A stretch of DNA of 7,616 nt from an uncultured Lachnospiraceae bacterium (GTDB taxonomy: Bacteria; Bacillota; Clostridia; Lachnospirales; Lachnospiraceae): positions 1 to 7,616 of the forward strand of contig CAJTLU010000015.1 of the NCBI GenBank assembly GCA_910577175.1, written 5' to 3'. Both the position numbers and the translations under genes were made by a program. Under the pieces are notes generated by a model. The model was not told where the DNA came from. It made no database searches and worked only from the letters and a program-made list of their open reading frames with translations. Shown here piece by piece: positions 1 to 6,800 of the stretch (position 1 is the stretch's first letter; the number at the start of each line of letters is the position of its first letter).

Positions 1-1493
1 GTCGGGAACAGCAGCACATCCCGTATCGCCGGGCTGTTCGTCAGAAGCATCACGAGTCTGTCAATTCCATAGCCGATTCCTCCGGTCGGCGGCATGCCGA
101 TTTCAAGGGCATTTAAAAAGTCCTCGTCGGTGGTGTTTGCTTCCTCGTCGCCTGCTGCGAGCGCTGCCTCCTGTGCCTTGAAGCGCTCTCTCTGGTCAAT
201 CGGGTCATTGAGCTCGGAATATGCGTTGCACATCTCCCAGGTATTGATGAACAGCTCGAAGCGCTCTACATAGTCCGGCTTATCCGGCTTTCTCTTAGTC
301 AATGGGGAGACCTCGACCGGATGATCCATGATAAAGGTCGGCTGGACCAGATGCTCCTCCACAAACTCCTCGAAGAACAGGTTTAAGATGTCACCCTTCT
401 GGTGACGCGCCTCGTAGTGGACTTCCTTCTCGTCCGCAATCTTCTTCGCCTCCGCGGTATCCGCTATCTGGTCAAAGTCGATACCGGTGTATTTCTTAAC
501 CGCCTCCGTCATTGTCATGCGCGCAAACGGCTTTCCGAGGTCAATCGTATGCTCTCCATAGGTGATGGTAGTCGTACCGCAGACCTCCTCCGCAAGATAA
601 CGGAACATCGTCTCGGTCAGGTCCATCATGCCGTGATAATCGGTGTATGCCTGATAAAGCTCCATTAACGTAAACTCCGGGTTGTGTCTGGTATCCAGAC
701 CTTCGTTGCGGAATACCCTGCCGATTTCGTAAACACGCTCCAGGCCGCCGACAATCAGCCGCTTCAGATAAAGCTCTAAGGAGATGCGGAGCTTTACATC
801 CTCATCCAGCGCGTTATAATGGGTTGCAAACGGTCTTGCCGCCGCCCCGCCCGCGTTGGCTACTAACATCGGGGTCTCTACCTCCATAAAGCCCTGTCCG
901 TCCAGATAGCGACGGATTGCGCTGATAATCTTCGAGCGCTTTACAAAGGTTTCCTTTACATCCGCATTCATAATCAGGTCCGTATATCTCTGGCGGTAGC
1001 GGATATCGGTATTGGTCAGTCCGTGGAACTTCTCCGGAAGCACCTGCAGGCTCTTGCTCAGCAGTACAACCGCCGATGCATGTACCGAGGTCTCCCCTGT
1101 CTTTGTCCGGAAAACCTCGCCTTCTATTCCAACGATATCGCCTACGTCAAACTTTTTAAAATCAGCATATGGCTCCTCACCAATGCTGTCCCTTGCTACA
1201 TAGCACTGGATATTGCCCTTTAAATCCTGTACGTTGCAGAAGGACGCCTTTCCCATCACGCGCTTTGCCATCACGCGGCCGGCAATCCTGACCGCCTTGC
1301 CTTCCATTTCTTCAAAATGATCTTTGATTTCAATGCTGTGATGAGTCACATCGTACTTTGTAACCCGGAACGGGTCCTTTCCGTCTGCCTGCAGCTGTGC
1401 GAGCTTTTCCCTGCGGACACGGATAAGCTCATTGACATCCTGCTGCGGTGCCCCGGCAGGCTTTTGTGTATTCTTAACATTTTCCTCTGACAT
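1..1493 (-). CDS. lysS: Lysyl-tRNA synthetase, class II (3' end cut by the window edge)
   Basis: Charges tRNA-Lys with lysine in the cytoplasm using ATP. The window holds 497 codons from the ATG at 1493-1491. The start is supported by GGAGGTAA just upstream. About residues 65-105 form the N-terminal OB-fold anticodon-binding domain (VRIAGRVMAKRVMGKASFCN). The class II catalytic domain follows, with motif 2 FRNEG at 261-265, followed by the HNPEFT stretch, and motif 3 GIGYGIDRLVMLLT with D478 and R479. The visible part ends in RDVLLFP, which in the family normally lies within about ten residues of the C-terminus, so little is missing unless this protein has the C-terminal extension found in some relatives. 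It lies 46 bp downstream of greA with no terminator between them, so the two are probably co-transcribed from the greA promoter. No T-box or other leader precedes it. Identification is very secure. Confidence 0.97.
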   Translation of the reverse strand, partial: MSEENVKNTQKPAGAPQQDVNELIRVRREKLAQLQADGKDPFRVTKYDVTHHSIEIKDHFEEMEGKAVRIAGRVMAKRVMGKASFCNVQDLKGNIQCYVARDSIGEEPYADFKKFDVGDIVGIEGEVFRTKTGETSVHASAVVLLSKSLQVLPEKFHGLTNTDIRYRQRYTDLIMNADVKETFVKRSKIISAIRRYLDGQGFMEVETPMLVANAGGAAARPFATHYNALDEDVKLRISLELYLKRLIVGGLERVYEIGRVFRNEGLDTRHNPEFTLMELYQAYTDYHGMMDLTETMFRYLAEEVCGTTTITYGEHTIDLGKPFARMTMTEAVKKYTGIDFDQIADTAEAKKIADEKEVHYEARHQKGDILNLFFEEFVEEHLVQPTFIMDHPVEVSPLTKRKPDKPDYVERFELFINTWEMCNAYSELNDPIDQRERFKAQEAALAAGDEEANTTDEDFLNALEIGMPPTGGIGYGIDRLVMLLTNSPAIRDVLLFP

Positions 1494-1539
1494 TACGTTA
1501 CCTCCGAAATTCTAAAGCTTTTGCCGCTTCTGCCCGGCC

Positions 1540-2028
1540 TTATTCGTTTGTTTTCTGAATTTCAAGAATCTTATAGGAAAGAACACCGGCATGGGTCTCC
1601 ACCTCTACCACATCTCCGACTTTATGGCGCAACAGCGCCTTTCCTACCGGGGACTCATTGGAAATCTTACCCTGAAGGCTGCTCGCCTCGGTAGAACCGA
1701 CAATCTTAAGCTCCAGCTCTTCATCATACTCCATATCATAAACCTTGACGCTGCAGCCGATATTGATGGCATTAGCGTCAATATCCTCATCGACCACAAC
1801 CTCGGCATTTTTCAAAATCTTTTCAATTTCTTCAATACGAGCCTCGATTTCACGCTGCTCTTCCTTTGCAGCATCGTACTCGGCATTTTCAGATAAGTCG
1901 CCCTGCTCTCTTGCTTCCTTAATTTTATCGGCAACCTCTTTGCGTTTATATACCTTCAAATTCTGAAGCTCATCTTCCAGCTTCTTTAATCCCGCATACG
2001 TCAATATATTCTTTTTCTCTGCCGCCAT
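1540..2028 (-). CDS. greA: Transcript cleavage factor GreA
   Basis: Binds in the secondary channel of RNA polymerase and stimulates cleavage of backtracked RNA, which rescues stalled elongation complexes. The 162 residues match the usual GreA length of about 158. Residues 1-78 are the antiparallel coiled coil, with the conserved tip GDLSENAEYDAAK. D44 and E47 correspond to the acidic residues that coordinate the catalytic Mg2+ (D41 and E44 in E. coli). Residues about 85-160 are the FKBP-like polymerase-binding domain, including SNESPVGKALL at 123-132 and a closing VGDVVEV strand. The start is fixed by AGGAGG about 10 nt upstream of the ATG at 2028-2026. It is the first gene of a greA-lysS unit, an arrangement known in Firmicutes, behind a consensus vegetative promoter. 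Nothing is missing or truncated. Confidence 0.98.
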   Translation of the reverse strand: MAAEKKNILTYAGLKKLEDELQNLKVYKRKEVADKIKEAREQGDLSENAEYDAAKEEQREIEARIEEIEKILKNAEVVVDEDIDANAINIGCSVKVYDMEYDEELELKIVGSTEASSLQGKISNESPVGKALLRHKVGDVVEVETHAGVLSYKILEIQKTNE

Positions 2029-2072
2029 ACTGCAAAAACCTCCTTTTTACATACCTTTCCAGTATTCCAAAC

Positions 2073-2101
2073 ATTATAGCGTATCTTATAGCACTTGTCA
2101 A
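2073..2101 (-). promoter_or_regulatory. Vegetative promoter of greA-lysS, exact consensus
   Basis: On the minus strand the -35 TTGACA (2101-2096) and -10 TATAAT (2078-2073) are both perfect consensus hexamers, separated by the optimal 17 bp. Transcription would start near 2066, giving a leader of about 38 nt before greA, with room for the ribosome binding site but no riboswitch. The -35 overlaps the left tip of the palindrome at 2099-2284. Predicted from sequence only. Confidence 0.88.
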
Positions 2102-2284
2102 TGAAAAATGCCTTGGGTTTCCGCATTTTTTTAGTAACCCTGGAAGTCCCGGCTGTGGTGTGGTAGTTTTATTTAGAGGAAGTCCGGCAAAGCGTAGCGC
2201 TTGCAAAATCAAACTACCACACCGCAGCCGGGACACAAAAGCATCTACAAAATGCGGAAACCCGAAGGACATAAAACTCATTGA
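2099..2284. repeat. Large imperfect palindrome between two divergent promoters (element 1)
   Basis: Nested inverted arms: tips TCAATGA (2099-2105) and TCATTGA (2278-2284); a middle stem 2111-2129 with 2249-2268 (about 19 bp, one bulged base); an internal bubble; an inner stem 2146-2169 with 2211-2234 (24 bp, one mismatch that is G-U in RNA); and a small apical hairpin AGCG-TAG-CGCT at 2191-2201. It encodes no protein that I can support. It could be a MITE-like or REP-like element. Because it lies upstream of both divergent transcription starts, it should not act as a terminator for either neighbour. The outward-facing -35 boxes of both promoters coincide with its tips. The structure is plain in the sequence; its origin and function are inference. 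Confidence 0.8.
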
Positions 2285-2309
2285 TTTCCCTTAAGGATTA
2301 TGTTAAAAT
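2281..2309 (+). promoter_or_regulatory. Predicted promoter of the membrane protein gene
   Basis: TTGATT (2281-2286), a 17-bp spacer and TAAAAT (2304-2309) match the vegetative consensus well (four and five of six bases). Transcription would start near 2316, leaving a leader of about 130 nt before the ATG at 2449. The -35 overlaps the right tip of the palindrome at 2099-2284, mirroring the greA promoter on the other side. Confidence 0.65.
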
Positions 2310-2341
2310 TTAAAATAATATTCTATCAACCACTCCATTAC

Positions 2342-2425
2342 CGGCTGGTATTATATGGAAAAGGAATGCCGCATGCAACCCGGGAGTCCGCAGATGCAGC
2401 GCTCCTGCAGGTTACAGCCGTTTTT
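2342..2425 (+). promoter_or_regulatory. Possible structured leader, terminator-like, of the membrane protein gene
   Basis: CGGCTG (2342-2347) can pair with CAGCCG (2415-2420), followed directly by TTTTT (2421-2425). Inside, AACC (2377-2380) can pair with GGTT (2410-2413) and GGAG (2383-2386) with CTCC (2402-2405). The shape recalls an attenuator, but the enclosed region is long and only partly paired. I recognise no known riboswitch or T-box. Weak evidence. Confidence 0.25.
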
Positions 2426-2448
2426 CAGCGGAAAGGAGTAAAAACACA

Positions 2449-3495
2449 ATGCAGCAAAAAGACACAAAGAAAAAGAAGAATTATATCGTTTCCTGTATCT
2501 GCTCAGAGTTTCGCTTTCTCTGGATGCTTCTTATTGTGGCAGCTTTTTTCGTTTTCGGTTTCTTTCTTTTGAACATCTTCTCGAGCAACGGTGCGGTTCT
2601 TGGTCTGTCCGACATCAAAACCGCCGCCCAGCTTGAAAGATTCTTTGCAAAGCCGGATAATTCGGGGAGGCTGTATGCGGATACAATACTGGATACCGGT
2701 CTGCAGGTCAGTCTGACAGAATCCGAGGAAAAAAACTTTAACCTCCAAATTGGCGGCGCATATCTGGAGTCCCCTTCCTTTACCGTATCGACCTACGACA
2801 AGGATTACGACATCTATCTTGCGCCGTTAGAAGATAATCTGATGATTGTGCTGTTCGGAAACATTCTGGCAAAGGGAAAGCCGGGATTAGATACCTGCGA
2901 ATCGATTTCCATTTATAATACCCCTATCGGGGGATCTCATCTGCTGGTAAATGATCTGAGGGAAAAGGCTCCGGAGTTTTTCAGCCAGTATAAGAACGTC
3001 TACGTCGTTAAGGGAGACTATCCAAGGAGCATCATAAAGCCACTTCTCATCGCCCTGTCCGTGTTTCTCCTGCTGGCGGTAGTATTTTTTGCCCTTCCAC
3101 GCCTTTCCCTGTTGCAGCGTTTTTCCCACTTCGGGCGTCAGGTATCGGCCGCGGCAAAGGCAGAGGGACGGACCTACCGGGAAATGTGCCAGCGTCTCGA
3201 CGAGTATGCCAAAACCGCTGATTACCGGAACGGGAATCAGCTTCTTACGGGACGCTATATTATCGTGAAGAGCCCGGCTCCCACGTTTATGAATACCGGG
3301 GAGCGAATGGACCTTTATGCTGCGTCAGAAAGCTACGGCAGTCCGTTCATCCGGAGCATTACCATGCAAAAAAGCGATTATCCGGAGGAGATGAATGATA
3401 TTGTCCTTACGGCAAATAACGGGGCGTACTATCGTCTGACTATCCACCAGCCGAGGGAGGAGGTTGCGGGGCTTGTCCGGCAGCTCGGTTTTTAA
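2449..3495 (+). CDS. Uncharacterised two-pass membrane protein with soluble domains on both sides
   Basis: I do not recognise a family with certainty. The 348 residues start at an ATG preceded by AAAGGAG (2432-2438) with a 10-nt gap. The N-terminus carries KKKK (7-10) and is probably cytoplasmic. TM1 is about residues 23-44 (FLWMLLIVAAFFVFGFF), with no cleavable signal. Residues 45-197 would be an extracytoplasmic domain, TM2 is about 198-216, and residues 217-348 return to the cytoplasm. The C-terminal part has a strand-rich segment beginning TGRYIIVKS and ends in a short helix (REEVAGLVRQLGF). This order resembles small bacterial PH-like membrane-associated domains, but that is a guess from pattern alone. 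The gene is probably transcribed alone from the promoter at 2281-2309, and palindromic elements lie on both sides. Ten of its 18 arginine codons are AGG, CGG or CGA, none of which occurs among the 33 arginines of nifJ. This implies modest expression or a different history. Confidence 0.88.
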   Translation: MQQKDTKKKKNYIVSCICSEFRFLWMLLIVAAFFVFGFFLLNIFSSNGAVLGLSDIKTAAQLERFFAKPDNSGRLYADTILDTGLQVSLTESEEKNFNLQIGGAYLESPSFTVSTYDKDYDIYLAPLEDNLMIVLFGNILAKGKPGLDTCESISIYNTPIGGSHLLVNDLREKAPEFFSQYKNVYVVKGDYPRSIIKPLLIALSVFLLLAVVFFALPRLSLLQRFSHFGRQVSAAAKAEGRTYREMCQRLDEYAKTADYRNGNQLLTGRYIIVKSPAPTFMNTGERMDLYAASESYGSPFIRSITMQKSDYPEEMNDIVLTANNGAYYRLTIHQPREEVAGLVRQLGF

Positions 3496-3519
3496 AAGGC
3501 GCTCCTTTGACATTTTTCT
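3495..3519 (+). terminator. Weak candidate terminator after the membrane protein gene
   Basis: AAAGG-CGCT-CCTTT (3495-3508) forms a 5-bp hairpin starting inside the stop codon, followed by GACATTTTTC. The stem is short and the T-run is separated from it by four bases, so it would be inefficient. The much larger palindrome just downstream, itself followed by T-rich sequence (3715-3730), may be the real transcript end. Confidence 0.25.
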
Positions 3520-3520
3520 G
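3510..3520 (+). repeat. Left copy of the 11-bp direct repeat flanking element 2
   Basis: ACATTTTTCTG here is repeated exactly at 3712-3722, immediately outside the inverted repeats. It may be a target-site duplication. If the element is instead defined as starting with TG and ending with CA, the duplicated part shrinks to TTTTTC (3513-3518 and 3715-3720). Confidence 0.6.
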
Positions 3521-3714
3521 TTACTATTTCACAGCACCCCACCCCATGCGCACTCGTCGCCCTTACGGGCTCCAGTCCCGCTCCTTGCGGAGCTAAGACT
3601 GCTTATGTGGGTGGGGTGACTGCTTCACAGACCTGATATGGTTTCACAGACAGGTGCTTACATGCAAGCATGGCGCACCTGTCTGTGAAACCATATTGGC
3701 TGTGAATAGTAACA
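3519..3714. repeat. Branched palindromic MITE-like element with terminal inverted repeats (element 2)
   Basis: The outer arms TTACTATTTCACAGC (3521-3535) and its near-exact complement (3697-3711) close a multi-arm structure. Arm A pairs CACCCCACCC (3535-3544) with 3609-3618 and holds two small hairpins, GCCC-TTAC-GGGC (3559-3570) and GCTCC-TTGC-GGAGC (3580-3593). Arm B is a perfect 22-bp stem, 3636-3657 with 3675-3696, with a 17-nt loop. The 7-mer TTCACAG or its complement occurs five times (3528, 3624, 3643, 3683, 3700). The ends abut an 11-bp direct repeat, ACATTTTTCTG, at 3510-3520 and 3712-3722, as expected of a target-site duplication. It carries no ORF, so a transposase would have to act from elsewhere. 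The structure is seen directly; mobility is inferred. If transcribed with the upstream gene, it could also serve as its terminator. Confidence 0.8.
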
Positions 3715-3722
3715 TTTTTCTG
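3712..3722 (+). repeat. Right copy of the 11-bp direct repeat flanking element 2
   Basis: Identical to 3510-3520. The local sequence is T-rich, and ACATTTTTT occurs again at 3723-3730, so part of the match could be low complexity. The exact placement at both ends of the inverted repeats makes chance less likely. Confidence 0.6.
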
Positions 3723-3755
3723 ACATTTTTTGGACTAATTTTAAGCAAGAACCTC

Positions 3756-3784
3756 TTTACACTTTTGGAGTTTCGTGGTATTCT
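3756..3784 (+). promoter_or_regulatory. Predicted promoter of nifJ
   Basis: TTTACA (3756-3761), a 17-bp spacer and TATTCT (3779-3784) give a reasonable vegetative promoter, with transcription starting near 3791. A TATAAT lies at 3801-3806, but the sequence at the proper distance upstream gives no -35. The leader would be about 98 nt. Such high presumed expression from an imperfect promoter suggests an activator or a start I have not identified. Confidence 0.55.
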
Positions 3785-3793
3785 ATATCTTAG

Positions 3794-3822
3794 GTATTTT
3801 TATAATCTCTTATAAAAAATAC
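3794..3822 (+). promoter_or_regulatory. AT-rich palindrome at the nifJ transcription start, possible operator
   Basis: TTTTATAA-TCTC-TTATAAAA (3798-3817) is a perfect 8-4-8 inverted repeat, extended to GTATTTTTATAA (3794-3805) against 3810-3822 with one bulge. It lies at or just after the predicted start of transcription, a typical repressor position. The geometry resembles redox-sensing Rex sites (TTGTTAA, 4 bases, TTAACAA), but the conserved GTTAA half-site is absent. It could equally be a weak 5' mRNA hairpin. Confidence 0.4.
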
Positions 3823-3888
3823 AATTATTAAATCAAGATCCGTGCCTGGCTTATGTCCGGCGCTAAACTTACAAGGAGGATATGTTAC

Positions 3889-6800
3889 ATGGCAAGAAAA
3901 ATGAAAACCATGGATGGTAACACCGCTGCGGCTCACGTGTCTTACGCGTTCACCGATGTGGCTGCTATCTATCCGATCACCCCTTCCTCCCCGATGGCAG
4001 ACTACACTGATATGTGGGCTACCCAGGGAAGAAAGAACATCTTCGGCCACGAGGTTATGCTGTCCGAGATGCAGTCCGAGGCAGGCGCAGCAGGTGCCGT
4101 TCACGGTTCCTTGCAGGCTGGTGCTTTAACTACCACCTACACCGCTTCCCAGGGTCTGCTCTTAATGATCCCGAATATGTACAAGATTGCCGGTGAGCTT
4201 CTTCCGGGCGTAATTCATGTTACCGCCCGTGCACTTGCAAGCCACGCTCTTTCCATCTTCGGCGACCATTCCGACGTATATGCATGCCGTCAGACCGGCT
4301 TTGCTATGCTTTGTGCAAGCAATGTACAGGAAGTTATGGACCTTGGTGCAGTTGCCCACCTGACCGCAATCGAGAGCCGCGTACCGTTCCTGCATTTCTT
4401 CGACGGCTTCCGTACCTCCCACGAGATTCAGAAGATTGAAATCTGGGATTATGACGACCTCAAGGATATGTGCAATATGGAGGCAGTTGACGCGTTCCGT
4501 GCCCGTGCCCTGAATCCGGAGCATCCGATTCAGCGTGGTACTGCCCAGAACCCGGATGTATTCTTCCAGGCAAGAGAAGCATGTAACCCTTACTACGATG
4601 CCGTTCCGGAAATTGCACAGCAGTATATGGATAAAATCAATGCAAAAATCGGCAGTGATTATAAATTATTTAATTACTATGGCGCAGCTGACGCAGAGAG
4701 CGTTATCGTTGCCATGGGTTCCGTATGTGACACCATCGACGAGACCATCGATTTCTTAACCGCACGCGGTGAGAAGGTCGGTGTCGTAAAGGTTCGTCTT
4801 TACAGACCGTTCTCCGCAAAGCACTTAATCGACGCAATTCCGGATACCGTAAAGCGCATCAGTGTTCTTGACAGAACGAAGGAGCCGGGCGCTCTTGGCG
4901 AGCCGCTCTACCTCGATGTAGTTGCAGCCCTGAAGGGTTCCAAGTTCCACAATATTCCGGTTTACTCCGGCCGCTACGGCTTAGGCTCCAAGGATACTAC
5001 GCCGGCACAGATTATTTCTGTATTTAAAAATACTGAGAAGGAAAAGTTCACCATCGGCATTGTTGATGATGTAACTCATCTTTCCCTTGATATCACCGAG
5101 AATCCGGTTACCGCTCCGGAGGGCACCACTGCTTGTAAGTTCTGGGGTCTTGGCGCAGACGGTACCGTAGGTGCAAACAAGAACTCCATTAAGATTATCG
5201 GCGATCATACCGACAAGTACGCACAGGCATACTTTGATTACGACTCCAAGAAGTCCGGCGGTGTTACGATTTCCCACCTGCGTTTTGGTGACAAGAAGAT
5301 TCAGTCCACCTACCTGATTAACAAGGCAAACTTCGTAGCGTGCCATACTCCGGCCTATGTCCGCAAGTACAACATGGTACAGGATCTGGTTGACGGCGGC
5401 ACTTTCCTTTTGAACTGTTCCTGGAATATGGACGAGTTAGAGGAGCATCTGCCGGGTCAGGTAAAGCGCTACATTGCTGAGCATAACATCAAGTTCTATA
5501 CCATCGACGGTATCAGCATCGGTAAGGAAGTCGGCCTTGGCGGACGTATCAACACGATTTTACAGGCTGCTTTCTTCAAGCTTGCTAATATCATCCCGAT
5601 TGAGGATGCTGTAAAGTATATGAAGGACGCCGCTACCGCTTCTTATTCCAAGAAGGGTGACGATGTCGTTAAGATGAACCATACTGCAATTGACCGCGGT
5701 GTTGAGGGTATCGTTGAGATTCAGGTTCCGGCTTCCTGGAAGGATGCAAAGGACGAAGACCTCACCGAGAAGGCTACCTCCGGCAGTGCAGATGTTCTTA
5801 AGTATGTAAACTCCGTTCAGGCTAAGATTAACGCGCAGGACGGCAACAGCCTTCCGGTATCTGCTTTCACGGATTATGCAGACGGCTCCACACCGACCGG
5901 CTCCGCTGCTTACGAGAAGCGCGGCGTTGCCATCGATGTTCCGACCTGGCATCCGGAAAATTGTATCCAGTGTAACTTCTGTTCTTACGTTTGTCCGCAT
6001 GCCTGCATCCGTCCGGTTGCTATGACCGAGGATGACGCAGCAAAGGCTCCGACCGATAAGATGTTAGACCTGACCGGTGTACCGGGCAAGAAGTTCGCAA
6101 TATCCGTATCTGTACTTGACTGTACCGGATGTGGCTCCTGTGCTAATGTCTGCCCGGGCAAGAAGGGCGAGAAGGCGCTCACAATGGCCAGCCTTGAAAC
6201 CCAGATTGAGTCACAGAAGATGTTTGATTACGGCGTAACCTTAGAGACTCCGGCTGATGTTCTTGAAAAGTTCAAGACGGCAACCGTAAAGGGAAGCCAG
6301 TTCAAGCAGCCGTTACTTGAGTTCTCCGGCGCTTGCGCAGGCTGCGGCGAGACTCCGTATGCTAAGTTAATTACCCAGCTGTTTGGCGACAGAATGTATA
6401 TCTCCAACGCTACCGGCTGTTCCTCTATCTGGGGCGGTTCTTCTCCGTCCTGTCCGTATACCGTAAATAAGGAAGGCAAGGGTCCGGCATGGGCTAACTC
6501 CTTATTCGAGGACAATGCAGAGTATGGCTTCGGTATGCAGTTAGCACAAAAGGCACTCAGAAAGCGCGTTGTTGCTGCTGCTGAGAATCTGCTTGCCGTT
6601 GCAGAGAAGGAAGAGGTTAAGGCTGCATTAAAGGGTTACCTTGACACCATCCAGTCCTCTACCGAGAACGGTCCTGCAACCAAGAAGATGATTGCAGCTC
6701 TCGAGGCTTGCAACTGTGACAATGAAGACCGCAAGTACATCCTTGCAAACAAGGATTTTGCAGCAAAGAAGTCCCAGTGGATTTTCGGTGGTGACGGATG

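Noticed and set aside
402..1223. Plus-strand frames of 60-90 codons opposite lysS
   Set aside because: They are shadows of the conserved lysS coding sequence on the other strand.
1970..2281. Minus-strand frame of 103 codons across the palindrome and the greA start
   Set aside because: It reads through the inverted repeat and the greA promoter and overlaps greA in another frame. Composition and context do not support a gene.
2099..2284. Element 1 as a bidirectional terminator
   Set aside because: The flanking genes diverge and both predicted starts lie outside the palindrome, so no neighbouring transcript would run through it.
2300..2572. Plus-strand frame of 90 codons upstream of and overlapping the membrane protein gene
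   Set aside because: It would start inside the predicted -10 region, lacks a ribosome binding site, and overlaps a better supported gene by more than 120 bp.
3519..3714. CRISPR or tandem repeat reading of the repeated TTCACAG motif
   Set aside because: Copies occur in both orientations at irregular spacing and are explained by nested inverted stems. There are no regular spacers and no cas genes.
3794..3822. Rex-binding site call for the AT palindrome
   Set aside because: The spacing is similar but the GTTAA/TTAAC half-sites are absent, so I list it only as a possible operator without naming the regulator.
3853..3888. Upstream in-frame ATG that would add 12 residues to nifJ
   Set aside because: No Shine-Dalgarno precedes it, whereas AAGGAGG sits nine bases before the ATG at 3889. 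Starting there also makes T31, E64 and R114 coincide with the known catalytic residue numbers.
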